10,481 nucleotides of DNA, taken from Opitutaceae bacterium UBA4094. GTDB taxonomy: Bacteria > Verrucomicrobiota > Verrucomicrobiia > Opitutales > Opitutaceae. Each line of letters starts with the position of its first letter. The first letter of the stretch is position 1. A model generated the notes under the pieces. It was not told where the DNA came from, did not search any database, and was given only the letters and a program-made list of their open reading frames with translations. Below, one piece after another: positions 1-6,083 of the stretch. The position numbers and the translations under genes are program-made. The stretch covers positions 1-10,481 of the forward strand of contig DFYA01000071.1 of NCBI GenBank assembly GCA_002382525.1. The letters run 5' to 3'.

Positions 1-10
1 TCGTTACAAC

Positions 11-325
11 TTACTTGGTGCGACGCCCGAGGAGCACGCCGAGCAGCAGAGCCACTCCGGCCGCGATGGCCAGCGACTGATACGGGTTCGCGCGGATCGC
101 CGTGTCGGTGCACTTGGCGCCGGCGACGACCTTGTCCTTGGCGCAGGAGCACAATTCGCCGAGGCGGGCGTGCGCGGAGTCGAAGCGAGCGCGCAGGGCG
201 ACGATGGCTTCGGCGGTGGTTTCGGAAATGGTTTCAGAGGCCATCTTTTCGGCGTCGGAAACGAGCGACCGAAGATCGGTCAGCAATTCTTTGGGAGTCT
301 GTGCGTGTGTGTCGTTGGTTTTCAT
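11..325 (-). CDS. DUF883 (ElaB/YqjD-like) tail-anchored membrane protein, 104 aa
   Basis: This is a small stress-type protein of the DUF883/ElaB/YqjD family. Members have an amphipathic helical N-terminal part and a C-terminal membrane anchor, and in E. coli they tether ribosomes to the inner membrane in stationary phase. Visible here are a hydrophilic helical region (about residues 10-75), the family hallmark NPYQSLAIAAG at about 80-90, and a hydrophobic anchor ending in GVLLGRR. I chose the start at 325 (MKTNDTHAQ) because the protein then has normal family length; the frame stays open upstream to 589 but runs through the DUF1328 gene. No Shine-Dalgarno is visible. It is the last gene of the BON-DUF3185-DUF1328 cassette, 32 bp after DUF1328. 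Three cysteines (59, 61, 72) in the helical part are odd for this family. The family call is firm; ribosome tethering here is inference. Confidence 0.9.
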   Translation of the reverse strand: MKTNDTHAQTPKELLTDLRSLVSDAEKMASETISETTAEAIVALRARFDSAHARLGELCSCAKDKVVAGAKCTDTAIRANPYQSLAIAAGVALLLGVLLGRRTK

Positions 326-357
326 AATGAGTCGGTAAACGGGTGAAAGGAGAACGG

Positions 358-516
358 TCAGGCCTTCCGGCCTCGCAGCAGCGAGACAACGAAGAGGACG
401 AGGAAGATAAGGAACAGGATCTTGGCGATCGTCGCGGCGGTGCCGGCAATGCCGCCGAAGCCGAGCACACCGGCGATGAGCGCGACGATCAGGAAGAGAA
501 TGGCGTAGCTGAGCAT
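358..516 (-). CDS. DUF1328 family (YtjA-like) small membrane protein, 52 aa
   Basis: This very short gene is read directly from the minus strand: it starts MLSYAILFLIVALIAGVLGF and ends SLLRGRKA before a TGA. It matches the DUF1328/YtjA family closely, with two hydrophobic segments (about residues 4-18 and 30-47) separated by the glycine/alanine turn FGGIAGTAATIAK. Family members are 50-60 residues long, so it is complete. It is probably an inner-membrane protein; no biochemical role is established for the family, which often sits next to DUF3185, BON/OsmY and CsbD stress genes. The start codon lies 8 bp after the DUF3185 stop and no Shine-Dalgarno precedes it, so translational coupling is plausible. 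Its size makes it easy for gene callers to miss. Confidence 0.93.
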   Translation of the reverse strand: MLSYAILFLIVALIAGVLGFGGIAGTAATIAKILFLIFLVLFVVSLLRGRKA

Positions 517-524
517 CGGAAACG

Positions 525-731
525 TTACGCGCTCTTCGATCCGCCCACGAGACCGCCGGCGCCGACGAGCGTCGCCACCGCGCCGCCAATCAGCAGCCAG
601 ATCGTTTTATCGGTGGGTGAACCGGTGAAGAGGCGGGAGAACTCCGAGGTGACGGATTCGGAGGCTTGGAAACCGTAAATCAAGAGGATGATTCCGCCGA
701 CGAGGAGCACGAGCGAGATGATGCGATTCAT
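525..731 (-). CDS. DUF3185 family membrane protein, 68 aa
   Basis: This is a two-helix inner-membrane protein of the DUF3185 family. Residues 1-20 form the first membrane segment with the family pattern (LVGGIILLIYGFQASES). A short polar loop carries the conserved TGSPTDKTIWLLIGG stretch at about 36-50, and a second membrane segment follows at about 45-64. Length is normal for the family. The function is unknown; such genes recur in operons with BON-domain, DUF1328 and DUF883 proteins, which suggests a role in envelope homeostasis under stress. It lies 42 bp after the BON gene and 8 bp before DUF1328, consistent with one transcript. No Shine-Dalgarno is seen before the ATG. The family call is firm and the role is inference. 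Confidence 0.92.
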   Translation of the reverse strand: MNRIISLVLLVGGIILLIYGFQASESVTSEFSRLFTGSPTDKTIWLLIGGAVATLVGAGGLVGGSKSA

Positions 732-773
732 GTGAGTGGGTGGTTGGGAATTCGCGGGAGGACTTCGTCAGGC

Positions 774-1517
774 TCAGCTCTTGACGGTCATGTCGTTGAC
801 GACCGAATTCACGCCACGCACGCCTTCGGCGAGTTTGGTGACGAGGGATTTTTCGGCGTCGTTGGCGGCTTCGCCGGTGATGCCGACCACGCCGTCCACG
901 GTGGTGACTTTCGTGCGCAGGGCGCTGGTGGCCTTGGTGGTGAGCAGCGCGTATTTGAGCTGGCTGGTGATGGAGGCGTCGTCGATTTTTTCGCCCATCG
1001 TGGAGCTGGCGACCGGAGCGTCGTTGATCGCGATCTCGTTTTCGACGGACTTCACGCCCTCGATGTCTTTGGCGTAGACGGCGGTGAGTTCCTTCTGGGC
1101 GCTATTGTCGGCGCTGCCCGTGAGGGTGACGACGCCGTCTTTCACGGCAACCTGAGTGGAAGCGGCGCTGACGTTGGACTTCACGAGGAGGCGACCGCGG
1201 ATTTTGAGGGCGATCCATTGATCGGAGCGCTCGGGGTGGCTGGGTTTGACAACGATGTCGTTTTGCACCGCGACCACGCCGGGGAGGTTTTCTACGGTGT
1301 CTGCGGCGAGCGCGCGGTCGTCTTTGTCTTCGACGGTGCCGGTCAGCGTGACGACGCCGTCCTTGGCCTTCACCTTCACATTCTCATCGAGGACCGTGCG
1401 ATAATTATAAGAGGCCTCGGCGGCCGCCTCGATCTTCCGATCCGTCTCCGCGGAGGCGAACAGCGCGACAGGCGCGGCGGCAATGATGAGCAGGGAAGTC
1501 AGACGATGTAATTTCAT
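774..1517 (-). CDS. Periplasmic triple-BON-domain protein (OsmY-like), 247 aa
   Basis: This is an exported protein with three BON domains, small modules that contact membrane phospholipid and occur in OsmY and other envelope-stress proteins. Residues 1-23 are a clear signal peptide (MKLHRLTSLL, then an Ala-rich core) with likely cleavage after ASA. BON domains lie at about 25-91, 100-166 and 178-245. Each has the characteristic strand-glycine motif: DGVVTLTG at 53-60 and 127-134, and DGVVGITG at 208-215, followed by a helix and the V.SV.N or V.AVQN strand. OsmY has two BON domains, so three makes this a longer relative. It is the first gene of the four-gene cassette and follows a promoter region shared in layout with the autotransporter gene. 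Osmotic or envelope-stress induction is inferred from the family, not seen in the sequence. Confidence 0.94.
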   Translation of the reverse strand: MKLHRLTSLLIIAAAPVALFASAETDRKIEAAAEASYNYRTVLDENVKVKAKDGVVTLTGTVEDKDDRALAADTVENLPGVVAVQNDIVVKPSHPERSDQWIALKIRGRLLVKSNVSAASTQVAVKDGVVTLTGSADNSAQKELTAVYAKDIEGVKSVENEIAINDAPVASSTMGEKIDDASITSQLKYALLTTKATSALRTKVTTVDGVVGITGEAANDAEKSLVTKLAEGVRGVNSVVNDMTVKS

Positions 1518-1523
1518 AGAACT
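1510..1523 (-). repeat. 14-base start-codon block identical to the autotransporter start
   Basis: On the minus strand this reads AGTTCTATGAAATT, including the BON gene's ATG. The same 14 bases cover the autotransporter start at 5891-5904. The identity stops immediately on both sides. It may be a translation-initiation element conserved by common control or by duplication of a leader; it could also be chance helped by a common MK(L/F) start. Confidence 0.6.
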
Positions 1524-1558
1524 AAGGGCGGGAGCTTACGCCTGTATCCAATACTTCG

Positions 1559-1579
1559 ATATAAGCACTTACCCTACCC
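1559..1579 (-). promoter_or_regulatory. Putative promoter/regulator site of the BON cassette
   Basis: Read on the minus strand, this contains the tandem GGGTAGGGTAA, a 6-base spacer and ATAT, lying 41 bases before the BON start codon. The autotransporter leader has GGGTGGGTAA, the same 6-base spacer and ATAT, 38 bases before its start. The AT-rich part could be a weak -10 element (TTATAT). No good -35 hexamer is visible at normal spacing, so the GGGTA repeat may be an activator site. This is inferred from two examples only. Confidence 0.4.
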
Positions 1580-1623
1580 TCCGGGACATCGTTATTTGCG
1601 AAAGCGCCCGATACCGGCCCATG

Positions 1624-1651
1624 AAAAAGCCCCCGGAGGAAATCCGGGGGC
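1624..1651 (-). terminator. Rho-independent terminator of the autotransporter gene
   Basis: On the minus strand a perfect 9-bp GC-rich stem (GCCCCCGGA / TCCGGGGGC) with a 5-base loop is followed directly by five T residues. It lies 35 bp after the stop codon of the autotransporter gene and before the promoter region of the BON cassette, so it separates two transcription units running the same way. Confidence 0.9.
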
Positions 1652-1686
1652 CTTGAACGAGGCGACAGGCGCGACGCGAGGGCGGC

Positions 1687-4600
1687 TTAGAAGCCGATGG
1701 ACAGGCCCGCGCGCCACTCGCCGACCACGCTGCTGGTGTGGCCGGTTTGGATCGAGTAGTCGGCGTAGAGCGACACGGCGCGGGAGAACGCGACATCGAA
1801 GCCGGCGCTCAGGCGGGCGCTGTCGCGTTGCGGATCGCGGGTCTCGACCTCGAAACCGACGCCGTCCAAGGACGCGCCCATCGAACGGTGGTCGTTCTGC
1901 AACTCATGAATCCAGGCGGCCCGCACATGCGGGCGCACCAGCGCGGAACCGACGGTGAAGTCGACGGCGGCCTCGAGACCGAGCTGCGTGCGCAGCGAAC
2001 GGGCCGATTGGCTGCCGACGGTGGCGTTTAAGTCACCCGCGCCGCTCTCGGTGAAACCGTCGGCTTTCCAGCTGCTGGCCTGGAGGCCGGCAAACGGGGA
2101 GAGCGAGACGGGGCCGGCGAGGAAACGACGACCGCCGGAAACATCCATCAGCCAATGGGTGCCCTTGGTCTTGGACTTGGCGGTGGCCGAAGTGCCCGGG
2201 AAGTTGATCTCACGGGTGGACTCGTAGTCATCGAAGCCGTAACCGACGACGGCGTTGGCGAACCAGGCGCCTCGTTTCCAAGCGGCGCGGACGCCGGGCA
2301 TCTTGGTTTCGATTTCCGTGCGGCTGCCGGACGAACCCATTCCGGCCTTCGTCTCGGTGTATTCAAAGAAGCCGCCAAAGGTGAACTCCGAGCTCACGGC
2401 GTGGTTGATACCGACGAGCCCGGACTCGCTGGTGTAGCGGCTGGAGTTCACGTCTAGATCGCCGTGGAGCTCACCGCGGCTCTGGGAGACCTCGAAGTAA
2501 ATGTCCTGCTCGCCTTCGACGGCCTGAGGTTGGCGACGGAGACGATCGCCGAGGGAGGCGGTGTGTGCGAAGGCGATGTCGGACCAGACCTGGTAGCCCT
2601 GCGGCGACAGGGCGTTGAGCGCGGCCGGCATCTGGCTGGCGAGCGGCACGCCGTTGAGGGCGGTGGTGAGCGCAGGGCTCTGCTGAGCGGCTTCGGCGAC
2701 AGCGACCTGGTTGGGCGTGCCGGCGAAGATCTCGAAAGCGGCCTGTTCAAACGAAACGACGACGTCGTTGGCGTTGTAGGTGACCTCGGCGGTCAACGCG
2801 GCGCTGCCGGTGACGGGGGTGAACGTGCCGTTCACGCCGCCGCCCGCAGTGATGATCGTGAAGTCTTCGCCGACCGGCTCGTAGCCGTTGAGGAGATCGA
2901 GTTGCAGGGTGCCGTCGAGATCGGCGGTGCCGGCGATGAGCAACTGGTCGAAGGAAACCGCCGAGGCGATTTCCATGACGAGCGTGGCGTCGGCGGTCTG
3001 CGTGTAGTTGCCGGCAACTACAATCGTGCCGGGCGAGTTGCCAGGCGAGACGGTGCCGCCGTTGAACAGGTTGCCGTTGATCGTGCCGTTGCCGCGCAGG
3101 AAGGAGCCGCCGGCCAGCGTGGTGGCGCCGACGGTGTTGTCCGTGAGGACAAAGGAACCGGTGCGCACGTCGAGTTGCGAGTCAGTGTCGTTGTCGAGCG
3201 AGAGGGCGCCGTTGCCCCGCTTCTCGATGATGCCGGGGCCGCTGATGGCGCCACCGAAGGAAGCGTCGGTGGCTTCGTTCAAGACGAGCGTGCCATCGGC
3301 GCCGAGTGCGACCGCTTGGTCGGCCGGCAGGATCGAGGTGCTGGCGACCAGGCGACCCGCGGTGACAGTGGTGCCGCCGGTGTAGGTGTTCTCGCCGGTG
3401 AGCGTAAGTTCGCCGGTGTTGTCTTTGGTGACGGAGCCGTCGCCGGAGATCACTCCGCCGAAGGAACCGTTGGTGGCCTGGTCGAGCACGAGGCCGCTGG
3501 CGTTGGCGAGAACAACATCGCCGTTGGACGGAAGGCTGTCGGTGTCGGCAATGAGGGTGCCGCCGTTGACGGTGGTGCCGCCGGTGTAGGTGTTGTCACC
3601 GGTGAGGGTGAGTGCGCCCGCGTCGTTTTTGGTGAGCGAGCCGGCTCCGGTGATCGCGCCGGAGAGCACGCCGTCGGTGGCTTGGTTGAGGACGAGGCTG
3701 CTGTTGTTGGTGAATGCCACGTCGCCGGCCGCCGGGAGCGTCTCGGTGCTGGCGATGAGCGAACCGCCGTTGATGGTGGTGCCGCCGGTGTAGGTGTTGG
3801 CACCAGCGAGGGTGAGCGCGCCAACGTTGTTTTTGGTGAGGCTGCCGTCGCCGGAGACCACGCCGCCGAGGCTGGCGTCGGTGGCTTGGTTGAGGATCAG
3901 ACCGCTGTCGTTCGCGAGGGCGACGTCGCCGTCGGCCGGGAGGCTCGCGACGCTCGCGGTGAGCGAGCCGCCGTTGATCGTGGTGCCACCCGAGTAGGTG
4001 TTGGCACCGGTGAGCGTGAGGTTGCCGTCGTTTTCCTTGGCGAGCGCGCCAGCGCCGGAGATTACTCCGCCGAAGGAGCCGTTCGTGGCTTGGTCGAAGA
4101 CGAGGTTGCTGTCGGCGGCCACGGTGACGGCGTCGGACGGCAAGGACGTGGTGTTGACGATCAGCGTGCCGCCATCGACCACGGTGCCTCCCGAATAGGT
4201 GTTCGCGCCAGTGAGCGTGGTGATGCCGGAGGTGTTCGTAAAGACGACGCCGACGCCCGCGAGAGCCGCGCCGACGGAGCCGCCGGTGGAGTCGTAGGAC
4301 GAGCCGGTGAGCGTGCCGTTGTTGATCTCGCCGCCGTTGTCGAGGTTGACCGCGCCGACCGTCTGGTCGGTGCCGCCGAGATCGAGCGTGCCGCTATCAA
4401 CAACGAGTGCGTTGGCGATCTCGCCCAAGGTGCCGTCGCCGCTGAGGGCGAGTGTGCCGCCGGCGACCGTGGTGGTGCCGACATAGGTGTTCTCGCCGGT
4501 GAGCGTGAGGACGCCGTCATTGTCTTTCGTGAGGGTGCCGTCGCCCGAGATCACGCCGGCGAAGGTGCCGTCGGTGGCCTGGTCGAAGACAAGCGCGCTG

Positions 4601-5898
4601 TCGTTGGCGAGCGCAACGTCGCCGGGGAGGCTGGAGGTGCTGACGATGAGCGAGCCACCGTTGACGGTGGTGCCGCCCGTATAGGTGTTCTCGCCGGTGA
4701 GGGTGAGTGCGCCGGCGTCGTCTTTGATGACCAAGCCGTCGCCGGTGATGTTGCCGCCGAAAGTGCCGTCGTCCGGCTGTGCAAAGATCAGTTCGCCGGT
4801 CTGGCCCGTGGCGTTGCTGTCGATGAAGGTCACGTTGCCGTCGGTCGGCAGGTTCTCGCTCGAAGCGGTCAAGCGGCCGGCGTCAATGATGGTGCCGCCG
4901 GTGTAGGTGTTGGTGCCGGTGAGCGTCGCGATCGTTTGGAAAACGGTGAGCGTGGCGCCGACATCCGGGTCGGTGTCCGCGCTGCCGCCGTCAATGACGA
5001 CGTTGGCGGTGTTGTAGAGAACGCCCGGGCGCAGCTTCACATCGGAGAGGCCCTTGGTGTAAGTGCCGTCACCGCTCAGCAACACGTAGCCGGACTGGTT
5101 GCCATCAAAGTCGAGGCCACCGGTCAGGTCGCCGCCGGTGCCGAGCAGGTCCATGTTGCCAGGACCGTCGAAGGTGATCTCCGCGCCGGCCAGCGCACGA
5201 CCGCTGCCGCTGCCGTCCGCGCCGTTGGTGGTGCCGAAGGTGATCGCGGTGCCCGCGAGATAATTGCCCGCGATGATGTTTTCAGCGCCAAAATTGACGG
5301 CGGCTCCGGCGTTCCAGAAGAGGCCGTTGTCGATGCCGCCGTTGGTGCCGAGGTTGATAAACACGACTTGGGCGCCCGCTGCGGTGGTGAGGGTGGTGCC
5401 GATGTTAAACACCCACGTGACGTTGTTCTGAAAGTTCGCGTCGAGGAAGATCGTGCCGGTCAGGTCCGCGGCGACATCGAAGTTGTAGACGCCTGCCGTG
5501 AGCGTGCGGCCGCCCAAGGTCGGTGTGGCAGTGAAGTTGGTGGTCTCGGCGAGATTTTTCAACTTGGTCTGCGCCAAGGAAAGGTCGGCCAACGCATTCG
5601 TGACCACGGGTTCAGCGAGGTAGATCGTGCCGTCGGGCACGGTGCCGTAAACCGGGGGATAGGCGACGGGGAGACCATCGCTGCCCGTGCCGCTCAAGCC
5701 GCTGATACCGGTCATCGCGCCGACGTCACCGTTCGAGAAGGTGTTGGGGCCGGGAGCCGCAACTGTGATCGCGGTGCCCGAGAGCAAAACGAAGTCATCG
5801 GAGCCGCCGAGAATCGATTGGCCGTGGCCGATCGAAGGAGTAACGAGCAAGGCCGCGAGGGCCACCGAGGACATCGGCACGGGATAAATGAATTTCAT
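1687..5898 (-). CDS. Autotransporter with DUF3494 (ice-binding-like) head and PATR repeats, 1403 aa
   Basis: This is a type V secretion (autotransporter) surface protein. Residues 1-26 are a signal peptide. Residues about 31-246 match the DUF3494 ice-binding-like beta-solenoid fold: an FVLLSGTAIT opening strand, TIYLAEPVV with the following helix NALADLSLAQTKLKNL, GGRTLTAGVYNF, WVFNIGTTLTTAAGAQVVFI, a LFWNAGAA strand, ENIIAGNYLAGTAITFG, and a closing GRALAGAEITFD. Residues 324-898 are eight passenger repeats of the autotransporter-associated beta-strand (PATR) type. Residues 938-1045 are the usual passenger end (VSPGNSPGTIVVAGNYTQ). A helical linker at about 1060-1120 leads into the beta barrel (about 1130-1403), which ends in the typical aromatic residue (SIGF). 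DUF3494 proteins are mostly secreted ice-binding or adhesive proteins; a barrel of this type displays its passenger outside the cell. Ice binding itself cannot be read from the sequence, and surface adhesion is equally likely. It has its own promoter and terminator. Confidence 0.95.
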   Translation of the reverse strand: MKFIYPVPMSSVALAALLVTPSIGHGQSILGGSDDFVLLSGTAITVAAPGPNTFSNGDVGAMTGISGLSGTGSDGLPVAYPPVYGTVPDGTIYLAEPVVTNALADLSLAQTKLKNLAETTNFTATPTLGGRTLTAGVYNFDVAADLTGTIFLDANFQNNVTWVFNIGTTLTTAAGAQVVFINLGTNGGIDNGLFWNAGAAVNFGAENIIAGNYLAGTAITFGTTNGADGSGSGRALAGAEITFDGPGNMDLLGTGGDLTGGLDFDGNQSGYVLLSGDGTYTKGLSDVKLRPGVLYNTANVVIDGGSADTDPDVGATLTVFQTIATLTGTNTYTGGTIIDAGRLTASSENLPTDGNVTFIDSNATGQTGELIFAQPDDGTFGGNITGDGLVIKDDAGALTLTGENTYTGGTTVNGGSLIVSTSSLPGDVALANDSALVFDQATDGTFAGVISGDGTLTKDNDGVLTLTGENTYVGTTTVAGGTLALSGDGTLGEIANALVVDSGTLDLGGTDQTVGAVNLDNGGEINNGTLTGSSYDSTGGSVGAALAGVGVVFTNTSGITTLTGANTYSGGTVVDGGTLIVNTTSLPSDAVTVAADSNLVFDQATNGSFGGVISGAGALAKENDGNLTLTGANTYSGGTTINGGSLTASVASLPADGDVALANDSGLILNQATDASLGGVVSGDGSLTKNNVGALTLAGANTYTGGTTINGGSLIASTETLPAAGDVAFTNNSSLVLNQATDGVLSGAITGAGSLTKNDAGALTLTGDNTYTGGTTVNGGTLIADTDSLPSNGDVVLANASGLVLDQATNGSFGGVISGDGSVTKDNTGELTLTGENTYTGGTTVTAGRLVASTSILPADQAVALGADGTLVLNEATDASFGGAISGPGIIEKRGNGALSLDNDTDSQLDVRTGSFVLTDNTVGATTLAGGSFLRGNGTINGNLFNGGTVSPGNSPGTIVVAGNYTQTADATLVMEIASAVSFDQLLIAGTADLDGTLQLDLLNGYEPVGEDFTIITAGGGVNGTFTPVTGSAALTAEVTYNANDVVVSFEQAAFEIFAGTPNQVAVAEAAQQSPALTTALNGVPLASQMPAALNALSPQGYQVWSDIAFAHTASLGDRLRRQPQAVEGEQDIYFEVSQSRGELHGDLDVNSSRYTSESGLVGINHAVSSEFTFGGFFEYTETKAGMGSSGSRTEIETKMPGVRAAWKRGAWFANAVVGYGFDDYESTREINFPGTSATAKSKTKGTHWLMDVSGGRRFLAGPVSLSPFAGLQASSWKADGFTESGAGDLNATVGSQSARSLRTQLGLEAAVDFTVGSALVRPHVRAAWIHELQNDHRSMGASLDGVGFEVETRDPQRDSARLSAGFDVAFSRAVSLYADYSIQTGHTSSVVGEWRAGLSIGF
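3205..4929 (-). repeat. Eight tandem PATR passenger repeats within the autotransporter
   Basis: Each unit begins with a variant of LTLTGENTYTGGTTVNGGSL and ends near SGDGSLTKNDAGA. Unit starts are at about residues 324, 398, 464, 560, 627, 695, 763 and 831, giving lengths of 74, 66, 96, 67, 68, 68, 68 and 68. The last three intervals are exactly 204 bp and keep strong DNA similarity (for example the GGCACC-rich NTYTGGT segment). Unit 3 is divergent: its second half is replaced by a segment with GTDQTVGAVNLDNGG and NGTLTGSSYD, a form seen in other PATR proteins. Such units stack as a beta helix that extends the passenger from the cell. The repeated DNA could shorten or lengthen by recombination and could mislead short-read assembly. 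Confidence 0.9.
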
Positions 5899-5904
5899 AG
5901 AACT
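5891..5904 (-). repeat. 14-base start-codon block identical to the BON gene start
   Basis: On the minus strand AGTTCTATGAAATT includes the autotransporter ATG and is identical to 1510-1523 at the BON gene start. Confidence 0.6.
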
Positions 5905-5905
5905 T

Positions 5906-5922
5906 CTGCCACTCTACGGCAG
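5906..5922 (-). other. Possible 5' UTR hairpin of the autotransporter mRNA
   Basis: An inverted repeat CTGCC-N7-GGCAG lies between the predicted -10 element and the start codon, with its start-proximal edge 7 bases from the ATG. If the promoter at 5934-5963 is right, this hairpin fills most of a leader of about 30 bases and could affect translation initiation. The stem is only 5 bp, so function is uncertain. Confidence 0.35.
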
Positions 5923-5933
5923 TTCCCCCGGCT

Positions 5934-5963
5934 ATTATATGGGGCTTTACCCACCCGTATGAA
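5934..5963 (-). promoter_or_regulatory. Sigma-70-like promoter of the autotransporter gene
   Basis: On the minus strand a perfect TATAAT (-10, 5934-5939) is preceded after 18 bases by TTCATA (-35, 5958-5963, four of six consensus bases). The spacer contains GGGTGGGTAA, which together with the following ATAT repeats the layout seen before the BON gene. A small palindrome CCCGT-N4-ACGGG (5954-5967) overlaps the -35 and could bind a regulator. The predicted transcript start is about 28 bases before the ATG. Confidence 0.6.
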
Positions 5964-6041
5964 CGGGCCTGCCCCGAGCTATCTGCGGCGCATGGAGGCA
6001 CGGCTCGTCGGGCCCCCGGATCCACGCGAAAAGGGCTCAAC

Positions 6042-6066
6042 ACGCGCCCGCGCAACCCTCGCGCGT
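6042..6066 (-). terminator. Weak candidate terminator after the response regulator gene
   Basis: On the minus strand ACGCGC-N13-GCGCGT could form a GC-rich stem 17 bases after the regulator's stop codon. A short TTTT follows about 9 bases later rather than directly, so this is not a classic rho-independent terminator. An alternative inner pairing (CGCGC/GCGCG) exists. The rest of the 5899-6083 gap holds only the autotransporter promoter. Confidence 0.25.
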
Positions 6067-6083
6067 CTGGCTGACCGCACTTC

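Noticed and set aside
326..589. Longer DUF883 protein of 192 residues
   Set aside because: The extension runs through the DUF1328 gene in another frame and is Arg-rich with no family similarity.
666..1511. Plus-strand open frame of 281 codons opposite the BON gene
   Set aside because: The minus-strand gene has a signal peptide and three BON domains; the plus product is Gly/Asp/Val-rich with no recognisable domain.
3205..4929. Regularly spaced repeats as a CRISPR array
   Set aside because: The period is about 204 bp, the units are coding throughout and translate to PATR repeats; there are no short direct repeats with unique spacers.
5968..6041. GGGCCC and GGATCC palindromes in the gap after the regulator gene
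   Set aside because: Short restriction-site-like palindromes are expected by chance in GC-rich DNA and have no supporting context.
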